A stretch of 64,000 nt of DNA, taken from positions 62,001 through 126,000 of the forward strand of contig NZ_ANBB01000035.1 of the NCBI RefSeq assembly GCF_000341105.1. The letters run 5' to 3'. The stretch comes from Nocardiopsis potens DSM 45234. GTDB taxonomy: Bacteria > Actinomycetota > Actinomycetes > Streptosporangiales > Streptosporangiaceae. Both the position numbers and the translations under genes were made by a program. The notes below the pieces were generated by a model, which searched no databases, was not told where the DNA came from, and saw nothing but the letters and a program-made list of their open reading frames with translations. Below, in pieces: positions 25,712 to 33,251 of the stretch (within the stretch, counting starts at the first letter, position 1; the number at the start of each line of letters is the position of its first letter).

Positions 25712-27070
25712 GTGCGCACGCAACGCCGCCTCCTCACCGGATGGGGGCGCACCGCCCCGACCTCCGCGACGGTCGCGCGGCCGCGCACCGCCGCCGAGGC
25801 CGCCGCGCTGCTGAAGCAGGCCGGCCCGGGGCGCGGCGCGATCCCCAGGGGGCTGGGCCGCTCCTACGGCGACGCCGCGCAGTGCGCCGGCGGGCTGGTG
25901 CTGGACACCGCCGAGCTGGCCCCCGGGTTCCGGCTGGACCAGGAGGCGGGCACCGTCACCGCGGCGGCCGGCACCTCGCTGGCCGAGCTGATGGAGCGGC
26001 TGCTGCCGCACGGCCGGTTCCTCCCGGTCACCCCGGGCACCAGGCAGGTCACCGTGGGCGGCGCGATCGCCGCGGACATCCACGGCAAGAACCACCACGC
26101 CGACTCCTCGTTCGGCGCGCACGTGCGGTGGCTGCGCCTGGTCACGCCGGACGGCGCCGAGCGCACCGTCGGCCCGGACCGCGACCCCGGACTGTTCTGG
26201 GCCACCGTCGGCGGGATGGGGCTCACCGGGGTGATCACCGAGGCCGAGTTCGCGGTCGTCCCGGTGGAGACCTCCGCGGTCCGGGTGGACACCGACCGCA
26301 CCGCCGACCTGGACGAGGCGCTCGCGGTGATGACCGCGACCGACCACCGCTACCACCACACGGTCTGCTGGATCGACCTGCTGGCCACCGGGCGCGCCAC
26401 CGGCCGCGGCGTGCTCACCCGGGGGCGGCACGCGCGCGCGGCCGAGCTGCCCGCCCGGCTCCGCCGCGACCCGCTCCGCTTCCGCGACCGCAGCGCGGCG
26501 GCGGTCCCGCCGCGGGTGCCGCCGGGGCTGCTGAACACCTGGAGCGTGCGCACGTTCAACGCCGCCTACTACGCCAGGGCGCCGCGCCGGGAGCGGGACC
26601 GGATCACCGGCGTCGGGCCGTTCTTCCACCCGCTGGACGCGGTGCGCGACTGGAACCGGCTGTACGGCCCGGCAGGGCTGGTGCAGTACCAGTTCGCGGT
26701 GCCGTTCGGCGCGGAGCCGGTGCTGCGCGGGATCGTCTCCCGGCTCGCCGCGGTCGGCGCCCCCTCCTTCCTCGCGGTGCTCAAGCGGTTCGGGCCGGGC
26801 ACCCCGGCGCCGCTCTCCTTCCCCCGGCCCGGCTGGACGCTGGCCCTGGACCTCCCGGCGGACCTGCCCGGCCTGGCCCGGCTGCTGACCTCCTTCGACG
26901 AGCGGGTGCTGGAGGCCGGCGGCGCCCTGTACCTGGCCAAGGACTCCCGCGCGGCGCCCGCGGCGATCCGCGCGATGTACCCCCGGCTGGACGAGTGGCG
27001 CGAGGTCCGCGCCCGGGTCGACCCGGACGGGGCGCTCACCTCCGACCTCGCCCGCCGCCTGGAGCTGTGA
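25712..27070 (+). CDS. dprE1: Decaprenylphosphoryl-beta-D-ribose 2'-oxidase (DprE1), Ala at the benzothiazinone Cys position
   Basis: FAD oxidase that converts decaprenylphosphoryl-ribose to the 2'-keto intermediate for DprE2. Visible motifs: LTGWGRTAPT at the N-terminus, RGLGRSYGDAAQ, and the FAD-binding VTVGGAIAADIHGKNHH. In M. tuberculosis the motif GWNLCVDFP holds Cys387, the covalent target of benzothiazinones; here it reads GWTLALDLP, with Ala at residue 378. 452 aa from GTG 25712, which has GGAAGG seven bases upstream and aligns with the family N-terminus. The alternative GTG 25658 overlaps the ubiA stop and adds 18 residues. Followed 30 bp later by dprE2. Confidence 0.9.
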   Translation: MRTQRRLLTGWGRTAPTSATVARPRTAAEAAALLKQAGPGRGAIPRGLGRSYGDAAQCAGGLVLDTAELAPGFRLDQEAGTVTAAAGTSLAELMERLLPHGRFLPVTPGTRQVTVGGAIAADIHGKNHHADSSFGAHVRWLRLVTPDGAERTVGPDRDPGLFWATVGGMGLTGVITEAEFAVVPVETSAVRVDTDRTADLDEALAVMTATDHRYHHTVCWIDLLATGRATGRGVLTRGRHARAAELPARLRRDPLRFRDRSAAAVPPRVPPGLLNTWSVRTFNAAYYARAPRRERDRITGVGPFFHPLDAVRDWNRLYGPAGLVQYQFAVPFGAEPVLRGIVSRLAAVGAPSFLAVLKRFGPGTPAPLSFPRPGWTLALDLPADLPGLARLLTSFDERVLEAGGALYLAKDSRAAPAAIRAMYPRLDEWREVRARVDPDGALTSDLARRLEL

Positions 27071-27100
27071 CGGCGGGACGGAAAACGACGGGAGACACGG

Positions 27101-27871
27101 ATGCGGAACGCGGTCGGCGCGGTGGACACGGTGCTGCTGCTGGGCGGGCGGAGCGAGATCGGGCTGGCCATCGCCGAGCGGCTGGTGCGCGGCGGCGCCC
27201 GCCGGGTGGTGCTGGCCGCCCGGGAGGCGACCGGCGGGCGGGGGCTCGCCGGGGAGGCCGAGCGGCTGCGCGCCGCGGGCGCCGCCGAGGTGCACCCGGT
27301 GGAGTTCGACGCCGCCGACACCGCCGGCCACGAGGCGGTGGTCGCCGAGGCGGTGAAGCTCGTCGGCGACCTGGACGCGGTGGTCGACGCCTTCGGGGTC
27401 CTCGGTGAGCAGGCGGCCTTCGAGGCCGACCCGGCGGCGGCCGCCGCGGCCGCCGCGGCCACCTTCACCGGGCACGTCTCGGCCGACCTGGCGGTCGCCG
27501 CCCGGCTGCGCGAGCAGGGCCACGGCACGCTGGTGGTGCTCTCCTCGGTGGCGGGGGTGCGGGTGCGCCGGGCCAACTTCGTCTACGGCGCGGCCAAGGC
27601 GGGGCTGGACGGCCTGGCCCAGGGGCTGGGCGACGCGCTGCACGGCACCGGCGCCCGGGTGATGGTGGTCCGCCCCGGCTACGTGCCGACCAAGATGTCG
27701 GCGCACGTCTCGGCGGCGCCGTTCCCGGCCAGCGCGCGCGAGGTGGCCGACGCGGTCGCCGCCGGGCTGCGCCGCGGCGCGGAGACGGTCTGGGTGCCGG
27801 GCGTGCTCCGCTACGTCTTCGCCGGGATGCGGGTGCTGCCCCGCTCGGTCTGGCGGCGCCTGCCCCGCTGA
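27101..27871 (+). CDS. dprE2: Decaprenylphosphoryl-2-keto-beta-D-erythro-pentose reductase (DprE2), SDR family
   Basis: Short-chain dehydrogenase, 256 aa, reducing the keto intermediate with NADH to decaprenyl-phosphoryl-arabinose, the arabinofuranose donor. The nucleotide motif is LLLGGRSEIGLAIAERL (Gly15-Gly21). The catalytic residues are Tyr162 and Lys166 in VYGAAKAG, with the upstream Ser in LSSVAG. The ending LRYVFAGMRVLPRSVWRRL is typical of DprE2. GGGAGA lies upstream of ATG 27101. Last gene of the DUF3068-ubiA-dprE1-dprE2 run. Confidence 0.88.
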   Translation: MRNAVGAVDTVLLLGGRSEIGLAIAERLVRGGARRVVLAAREATGGRGLAGEAERLRAAGAAEVHPVEFDAADTAGHEAVVAEAVKLVGDLDAVVDAFGVLGEQAAFEADPAAAAAAAAATFTGHVSADLAVAARLREQGHGTLVVLSSVAGVRVRRANFVYGAAKAGLDGLAQGLGDALHGTGARVMVVRPGYVPTKMSAHVSAAPFPASAREVADAVAAGLRRGAETVWVPGVLRYVFAGMRVLPRSVWRRLPR

Positions 27872-27926
27872 GCCCGCCGCGCCGGGTCCGCTGCGGCGGG
27901 GCGGGAAAGAAGCCCGGGAACCTATC

Positions 27927-27940
27927 TAGAACATGTTTCA
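27927..27940 (+). promoter_or_regulatory. KstR-like operator TAGAACATGTTTCA
   Basis: Full match to TnnAACnnGTTnnA, 22 bp before the nitronate monooxygenase start. The extended sequence CCTATCTAGAA is shared with the minus-strand side of the echA19 promoter (38390-38402), suggesting one promoter class. Confidence 0.55.
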
Positions 27941-27961
27941 GTTTCGTGTTTCCATGAGGGC

Positions 27962-29077
27962 ATGCGGACACGAGTGACCGAGATGTTCGGCATCGAGCTG
28001 CCGATCTTCGCCTTCAGCCACTGCCGGGACGTCGTCGCCGCGGTCAGCCGGGCCGGCGGGATGGGCGTCCTCGGCGCCCTCTACTTCACCCCCGAGGAAC
28101 TGGAGACCGAACTCGCCTGGATCGACGCCAACACCGGGGGCCGCCCCTACGGCGTCGACGTCGTCATGCCGTCCCGCTACGAGGGGGCCGACCTCGGCGC
28201 CGACTCCGGCGAGGAGCTCCAGCGGAGCCTGGAGGGCCTCATCCCGGACGGGCACCGCCGCTTCGTCAACGGCCTGCTGGCCGAGCACGGCGTACCGGAG
28301 CTCACCAGGGCCGGAGCAGGGCGGTTCCTGCTCGGCTGGACCGACGCCACCGCCCGCCCCCAGGTGGAGGTGGCGCTGCGGCACCCGATCGCGCTGCTCG
28401 CCAACGCGCTCGGCGCGCCCCCGGCCGACGTGGTGCGCCAGGCGCACCGGCACGGCGTCGCGGTGGCCGGGCTGGCCAGCAGCCGCCGGCACGCGGCCAA
28501 GCAGCGCGAAGTCGGGGTGGACGTGGTCGTCGCCCAGGGCACCGAGGCCGGCGGGCACACCGGGGAGGTGTCCACCATGGTGCTGGTGCCCGAGGTGGTG
28601 GACGAGGTCGCCCCGGCCCCGGTGCTGGCCGCCGGCGGCATCGGCGACGGGCGCCAGATGGCGGCCGGCATGGCGCTGGGCGCCGAGGGCGTGTGGACCG
28701 GCTCGGTCTGGCTGGCCACCGAGGAGGCCGACACCCCGGCAGGGGCCCTGGCCCAGATCCTGAAGGCCGACTCCCGGGACACCGTGCGCTCCCGGTCGAT
28801 GACCGGAAAGCCCGCGCGGATGCTGCGCAACGACTGGACCGAGGCCTGGGAGAGCGCCGAATCGCCCGGAACGCTGCCCATGCCGCTGCAGTTCATGCTG
28901 GTCTCCGAGGCGCTGCGCCGGGTGGGGCGGGTCGCCCACCCCACCCTCACCCCCTCGCCGGTCGGCCAGATCGTGGGCAGCCTGAACCGGATCCGCTCCA
29001 GCTCCCAGGTGGTCTACGAGTTCATGAGCGGCTTCGGCGACGCGCTGGACCGGCTCAACGCGGCCGCGGAGGACTGA
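27962..29077 (+). CDS. Nitronate monooxygenase / 2-nitropropane dioxygenase-like flavoprotein
   Basis: FMN-dependent TIM-barrel enzyme, 371 aa. It starts TEMFGIELPIFAFSHCRDVV, carries the phosphate-binding VVAQGTEAGGHTGEVSTMVL and VLAAGGIGDGRQMAAGMALG, and ends FMSGFGDAL. Some actinobacterial members act in steroid ring catabolism (IpdC group) rather than on nitroalkanes. The KstR-like site just upstream supports a sterol or lipid role here, but the subgroup is not certain. ATG 27962 has GAGG close upstream. The gene is followed 13 bp later by the 64-bp palindrome. Confidence 0.83.
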   Translation: MRTRVTEMFGIELPIFAFSHCRDVVAAVSRAGGMGVLGALYFTPEELETELAWIDANTGGRPYGVDVVMPSRYEGADLGADSGEELQRSLEGLIPDGHRRFVNGLLAEHGVPELTRAGAGRFLLGWTDATARPQVEVALRHPIALLANALGAPPADVVRQAHRHGVAVAGLASSRRHAAKQREVGVDVVVAQGTEAGGHTGEVSTMVLVPEVVDEVAPAPVLAAGGIGDGRQMAAGMALGAEGVWTGSVWLATEEADTPAGALAQILKADSRDTVRSRSMTGKPARMLRNDWTEAWESAESPGTLPMPLQFMLVSEALRRVGRVAHPTLTPSPVGQIVGSLNRIRSSSQVVYEFMSGFGDALDRLNAAAED

Positions 29078-29090
29078 CCCCCCGGCACTC

Positions 29091-29154
29091 CGATGATCTT
29101 GACGTTGCGGGGGTATCAGAGCGCTCCGATACCCCCGCAACGTCAAGATCATCG
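29091..29154. repeat. 64-bp palindrome, copy 1 (probable bidirectional terminator)
   Basis: GATGATCTTGACGTTGCGGG at the left is answered by its exact complement at the right; the whole element pairs except one A-C near the centre (AGAGCGCTCC). It lies between the convergent nitronate monooxygenase and transporter genes, 13 and 16 bp from their stops. Confidence 0.85.
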
Positions 29155-29170
29155 GGGGAGGGGCAGGGGA

Positions 29171-30547
29171 TCAGTCCCCGGTCAGCCGGGCCATCGCGGC
29201 GGCGTTCAACCGGTAGCGGAGCAGGAAGAGCGCCGATCCGAGCATCACCGCGGCCGGCACCAGGGTGCTGCCCACCAGCATGCCGTGCAGCGCCTGCTCG
29301 GTCTGGCGGACCGCCTCGTGCGCCGCGGACTCCCGGTAGCCGCTCACCGCCAGCGCCGCGCCGAGCAGCCAGGCGCCCAGAGCGCCGCCGAGCGCCTCCA
29401 TCGAGGACCAGATCCCGGAGAGCACGCCGGCCTGGTGGTGCCCGCTCACCGCGCGGGTCGCGGCGATGCAGTCGGTCAGCATGGAGTAGGGCAGCATGGT
29501 GCAGCCCGCGTTGCCGGTGCCCACCACGACGGACATCGCGATCGCCCACGGCAGCCCGCCCATCACCGGGATGAAGAACAGCCCGATCGCGCCGGCGATG
29601 AAGAAGCCGCAGGCCAGAGCGAGGGTGGGGCCCTTGTCCAGGCGGCGGGAGACCGCCATCCAGATCGGCATGGTGCCGATCAGCGGCAGCGTCACGCAGA
29701 CCACCAGCAGCGCGGTGTAGCCCGGGTCGCCCATCACGTGCCGGGTCACGTAGGGCACCCCGGCGATCATCGTGCCCGAGGCGACCACCCCGAGGAACGC
29801 CACCGGGAGCAGCCGGCGGAAGTAGGGGTTGCCCAGCGCGGTGCGGAACTGCGCCAGGAGCGGCTGGGAGTCCTGCACCCGGCGGCGCAGCGGCGCCCGG
29901 CGGGTGCCCAGGATGCAGCCGACCATCGCGGCCAGCACGATCAGCGCCATCACCGCGCCCATCAGCCGGTAGCCGGCCAGCGCGTTCCCCGGTCCGGCGC
30001 TCTCCACCAGCACCGGGGCCAGCGCCCCGCCGAGCAGCAGCGCCACCCCGACGAAGACGGTGCGCCAGCTCTGCAGCACCGACCGCTCGTGGTAGTCGTC
30101 GGTGATCTCGCCGGGCATCGCGGAGTAGGGCACCTGGAACACCGACGCGGAGACCGCGGCGAGCACGAAGACCACCAGCACGTAGATCGCGGCCGGGGTG
30201 CCCGGGACCGGGAAGCCGAAGAAGAGCAGGGCGAAGGAGACCGGCAGCGCCACCGCGCCGGCCGCCATCCACGGGTGCCGCGGCCCCCACCGGGACACCG
30301 TCCGGTCGGAGCGCACCCCGATGTAGGGCCCGGCGAACACGTCGACGACCTTCGGCGCCACCACCACGAACCCGGCCAGCGCGGGCGAGACCGCCAGCGC
30401 GTCGGTCAGGTAGATGAGCAGCAGCAGCGAGGGGACCGTGCTGAACACGTGGGTGGCGATGGCCCCCACGCCGTAGCCGGCGTGCACGGAGCGGGGCAGC
30501 GCGGGGCCGCGCCGGGCGGCGGCGTCCGCGGAGGCGGGGGAGGGCAC
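29171..30547 (-). CDS. MFS transporter of the GPH (glycoside-pentoside-hexuronide) type
   Basis: 458-aa, twelve-helix permease. GYGVGAIATHVFSTVPSLLLLIYLTD at the N-terminus, the loop GVRSDRTVSRWGPRHPWM (family motif after helix 2) and the central VPYSAMPGEITDDYHERS match the MFS_2/GPH group, which imports sugars with Na+ or H+. Substrate unknown. I chose GTG 30547 as start; the frame stays open to 30637, but that part is the palindrome and G/C-rich spacer, so a longer product is unlikely. Transcribed in the same direction as the MpaB gene upstream, separated by two hairpins. Confidence 0.78.
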   Translation of the reverse strand: MPSPASADAAARRGPALPRSVHAGYGVGAIATHVFSTVPSLLLLIYLTDALAVSPALAGFVVVAPKVVDVFAGPYIGVRSDRTVSRWGPRHPWMAAGAVALPVSFALLFFGFPVPGTPAAIYVLVVFVLAAVSASVFQVPYSAMPGEITDDYHERSVLQSWRTVFVGVALLLGGALAPVLVESAGPGNALAGYRLMGAVMALIVLAAMVGCILGTRRAPLRRRVQDSQPLLAQFRTALGNPYFRRLLPVAFLGVVASGTMIAGVPYVTRHVMGDPGYTALLVVCVTLPLIGTMPIWMAVSRRLDKGPTLALACGFFIAGAIGLFFIPVMGGLPWAIAMSVVVGTGNAGCTMLPYSMLTDCIAATRAVSGHHQAGVLSGIWSSMEALGGALGAWLLGAALAVSGYRESAAHEAVRQTEQALHGMLVGSTLVPAAVMLGSALFLLRYRLNAAAMARLTGD

Positions 30548-30595
30548 GCTGGGGGACCGATCTATCTCGTCGACGGGGAGGGGCCCGCCCCGCGG

Positions 30596-30659
30596 CGATG
30601 ATCTTGACGCTGCGGGGGTGTCAGAGCGCTCTGACACCCCCGCAGCGTCAAGATCATCG
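30596..30659. repeat. 64-bp palindrome, copy 2, fully self-complementary
   Basis: Same family as 29091 with paired substitutions: GACGCTGCGGG against CCCGCAGCGTC and GGTGTC against GACACC. All 32 pairs match, centre AGAGCGCTCT. It lies ~80 bp downstream of the MpaB stop and before the transporter start. Confidence 0.88.
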
Positions 30660-30693
30660 GGGGAGGGGAGGGGGAGGAAGGCGGGCAGAGGAA

Positions 30694-30725
30694 GGGCGCC
30701 CCGCCGCGCGGACTGCGGGGCGCCC
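30694..30725 (-). terminator. Hairpin downstream of the MpaB-type gene
   Basis: Stem GGGCGCCCCGC (30694-30704) with its exact complement at 30715-30725, ten-base loop, 14 bp after the stop on the minus strand. No T tract, as usual in high-GC actinomycetes. Confidence 0.65.
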
Positions 30726-30739
30726 GGATCCGGGGCGGG

Positions 30740-31708
30740 TCAGGCCTGCTGCCGGGGCTGCTCGCTCTCCTTGGGCGGCAGCGCCTGCCCGGGGGCCGGC
30801 ACCCGGTCCCGGGAGCCGGACACCTCGACGACCTTGAGGTCGTGCGGGACCGGGCACTTCATCGGGAAGGTGCCGATCCGGGACGGGTCGAAGCCGTCCG
30901 GGTAGCTCTTGATGTTGGGGTTCTCCTCCTCGGTGCGCGGCTCGACCCGCGGGGCCATCCGCCGGACCACCTTGGCCCGGGCCTTGAGCGCGAACCGGGC
31001 GGCGCCCTTCCAGAAGCCCGAGGCGGGCTCGTAGTCGAACGCCTTGACCAGGTGGTCCTCCATCAGCGCCATGGTGAAGCGTTTCATCAGCGGGCGCTGC
31101 CACTCGGGGGAGAAGGTCAGCATCAGGTCCAGGGTGCTGTCCGAGACGGCCCGGCCGCCCTCGCTGAACCCGAAGTGCTCGGCCTCGTAGGAGTCGAACA
31201 GCTCAAGGAACTCCTGGTAGGTCTCCGGGATGTCCTTGATCGCCATGTGCCTGCCGAGCGACCGGTAGTAGTTGGTGTTGGCGCGGATCTCGTGCTCGCT
31301 CAGCCGGCGCCAGCCGAAGCCCCAGTCGTTGAGCCAGCGCACCGGCATCACCACGAACGTGCTCAGCACGTACAGGTAGTCGTCGTTGCTGATGTCGTAG
31401 CTGCGGTGCATCTGGTTCATCCGGCGCAGCGCGTCGCGGCCGCGCCCCGGCTCGAACCCGTACCGCATCATCTGCCCGAGGAGCAGCGCGGTGTCGTCGT
31501 AGCGGTGCTGGGTGCGGTCGGTGAACTCCTCGGTGTCGCCGAGCAGCCCGCCGATGCTGGGCACCGCGTAGGTCCGGTACAGCGCCAGGCCCAGGGCCTG
31601 GCTCATGTCCCACGGGAACTCGTGCGCGGACAGGATGAAGGTGATGCGCTGAGCGTCCTTCTCCGCGTCCATTCGGTGGATCTCGTCGTACCAGTCGAAC
31701 CGTTTCAT
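30740..31708 (-). CDS. MpaB/rubber-oxygenase-type (DUF2236) family protein
   Basis: 322-aa protein of the DUF2236 superfamily, helical heme proteins that include MpaB and latex-clearing protein Lcp. Visible: MKRFDWYDEIHRMDAEKDAQ, RTYAVPSIGGLLGDTEEF, a conserved region YDISNDDYLYVLSTFVVMPVRW, and GFGWRRLSEHE. The C-terminal ~50 residues are Pro/Glu-rich and variable. ATG 31708 follows GGAGAGGCCG. Actinobacterial members are poorly characterised and often sit near lipid metabolism; a role in hydrocarbon or lipid oxidation is a guess. Monocistronic by the hairpin behind it and the 159-bp gap ahead. Confidence 0.75.
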   Translation of the reverse strand: MKRFDWYDEIHRMDAEKDAQRITFILSAHEFPWDMSQALGLALYRTYAVPSIGGLLGDTEEFTDRTQHRYDDTALLLGQMMRYGFEPGRGRDALRRMNQMHRSYDISNDDYLYVLSTFVVMPVRWLNDWGFGWRRLSEHEIRANTNYYRSLGRHMAIKDIPETYQEFLELFDSYEAEHFGFSEGGRAVSDSTLDLMLTFSPEWQRPLMKRFTMALMEDHLVKAFDYEPASGFWKGAARFALKARAKVVRRMAPRVEPRTEEENPNIKSYPDGFDPSRIGTFPMKCPVPHDLKVVEVSGSRDRVPAPGQALPPKESEQPRQQA

Positions 31709-31867
31709 CGGCCTCTCCGGATCGGCGGTCGGGGGATGCGGGGGCAGGGCGGGCCGAGGAGGGGCGCCCACCGGAGACCGGTGGCGGGTACCGGTCGGTA
31801 CGGACCTTACTCCCCGGCGCCCGCCGGGACGGAACCGACCCGGCGGCGTCCCCTGTGAGAAAGGCGA

Positions 31868-32470
31868 TCAGGCGGTCGCGGCCATCCGGTCGGCCACGCT
31901 GCGCACCAGGGTGAGCAGGACCTCCTTGCTGGAGGCCCGGCTGCGCGCGTCGCAGAGCACCACCGGGATCCCCTCGGGGATGCTCAGCGCGGAGCGCACC
32001 TCGTCGGCGCTGTAGGAGTGCGCGCCCTCGAAGCAGTTCACCGCCACCACGAACGGCAGGCCGCGCCGCTCGAAGAAGTCCACCGCCGGGAAGCAGGTCT
32101 CCAGCCGGCGGGTGTCGGCCAGCACCACCGCCCCCAGCGCCCCCAGTGCCAGCTCCTCCCACATGAACCAGAACCGCTGCTGGCCCGGGGTGCCGAACAT
32201 GTACAGCACCAGGTCGTCGTTGATGGTGATGCGGCCGAAGTCCAGGGCCACCGTGGTGGTGCCCTTGGCCTCGATCCCGGAGAGGTCGTCCACCCCCAGG
32301 CTGGCCTCGGTCATCACCTCCTCGGTGCGCAGCGGGGCCACCTCGCTGACCGAGCCGACCATGGTGGTCTTCCCCGCGCCGAAACCGCCCGCGACCAGGA
32401 TCTTGATCGCGGCGGGGATGTGCTCCTCCTCCGCTGCGGAGGCGCGCGGGTCAGAGTCGTTGGATGCCAT
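31868..32470 (-). CDS. cvnD: Conservon small GTPase (CvnD)
   Basis: 200-aa Ras-like GTP-binding protein, last gene of the conservon. P-loop GGFGAGKTT at residues 28-36, switch region with FGTPGQQRFWFMW (DxxG replaced by GTPG as usual in CvnD), and a guanine-specificity loop VAVNCFEG in place of NKxD. CvnD works with CvnA-C in a membrane-associated, GPCR-like signalling complex controlling development or secondary metabolism in streptomycetes. Its start overlaps the cvnC end by 20 bp, indicating coupling. Confidence 0.92.
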   Translation of the reverse strand: MASNDSDPRASAAEEEHIPAAIKILVAGGFGAGKTTMVGSVSEVAPLRTEEVMTEASLGVDDLSGIEAKGTTTVALDFGRITINDDLVLYMFGTPGQQRFWFMWEELALGALGAVVLADTRRLETCFPAVDFFERRGLPFVVAVNCFEGAHSYSADEVRSALSIPEGIPVVLCDARSRASSKEVLLTLVRSVADRMAATA

Positions 32471-32825
32471 CGAGTACCGCCTGCAGTACGTCCCGGTTCA
32501 CCGGGCTCTCGGACGTGTAGGGAGCGCGGGCCAGGACGTATCCCCGGCCGATGAGGTCGCCGAGCAGCACCTTGACCACCGCCACCGGGATGTCCAGGTG
32601 CGCGGAGACCTCGGCGACGGACTGGGCGCGCCGGCACAGCTCCAGGATGCGGACCTGCTCCGGCTCCAGCGCCATCTCGTCCACCTCCGCGCGGGCGGCG
32701 ATCACGACGCTGACCATGTCCAGCCGGACCGCGTCGGAGCGCTGCCGGCCCTCGGTGAGGATGTAGGGGCGGACGACGGAACCCATGCCGTCGGCGTTCA
32801 GCCCCGCGTCGTTGGACTCGGACAT
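32451..32825 (-). CDS. cvnC: Conservon DUF742 protein (CvnC)
   Basis: 124-aa winged-helix-like DUF742 protein: VVRPYILTEGR near the N-terminus, LEPEQVRILELCRRAQSVAEVSA, and VVKVLLGDLIGRGYV. It is thought to act as an adaptor between the CvnA kinase-like protein and the CvnD GTPase. Start ATG 32825 with GGAGG six bases upstream. It lies 12 bp after cvnB and overlaps cvnD. Confidence 0.92.
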   Translation of the reverse strand: MSESNDAGLNADGMGSVVRPYILTEGRQRSDAVRLDMVSVVIAARAEVDEMALEPEQVRILELCRRAQSVAEVSAHLDIPVAVVKVLLGDLIGRGYVLARAPYTSESPVNRDVLQAVLDGIQRL

Positions 32826-32837
32826 GAAGGGCCTCCC

Positions 32838-33251
32838 TTATCGGGCGGATCCATCGGCGCTGTGCCGCGGGGCCGCGTCGAGGAACCGCCCCACCTGCTC
32901 GACGAGGACGTTCATCTCGTAGGCGATCAGCCCGACGTCGGAGCTCTCCTCGGCCAGGACGGCGAGGCAGGCGCCCTGGCCCGCCCCGGTGACGAACAGG
33001 TAGGCCCGCTCCATCTCCACGACGGTCTGCAGCACCTCGCCGCCGTCGAACTGCTTGCCGGTGCCGCGGGCGAGGCTCTGGAAGGCGGAGGCGATCGCGG
33101 AGAGCTGTTCCGCGTCGTCCTTGCCGAGGTCCGCCGAGTTGCCCAGCAGGAGTCCGTCGGCGGACAGGACGATCGCGTACTTGGCCCCCACGGCGCGCTC
33201 GACGAGGCTGTCGAGAAGCCAGTTCAAGTCCTTAGCAGCGTTGTTCGTCAA
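32838..33251 (-). CDS. cvnB: Conservon roadblock/LC7 protein (CvnB)
   Basis: 137-aa roadblock/LC7-fold protein, a likely regulator or GAP-like partner of CvnD. NWLLDSLVERAVGAKYAIVLSADGLLL is the classic N-terminal helix-strand, and VLQTVVEMERAYLFVTGAGQGACLAVLA the C-terminal half. The best start is TTG 33251 (first residues TNNAAKDLNWLL), whose second base begins the cvnA stop codon (TTGA), with AAGGA upstream. Confidence 0.9.
   Translation of the reverse strand: MTNNAAKDLNWLLDSLVERAVGAKYAIVLSADGLLLGNSADLGKDDAEQLSAIASAFQSLARGTGKQFDGGEVLQTVVEMERAYLFVTGAGQGACLAVLAEESSDVGLIAYEMNVLVEQVGRFLDAAPRHSADGSAR

Noticed and set aside
30547-30637. N-terminal extension of the GPH/MFS transporter starting inside the 64-bp palindrome
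   Set aside because: The extra residues are the palindrome translated (the same peptide appears at other copies); no SD, and the hairpin more likely precedes the transcript start.
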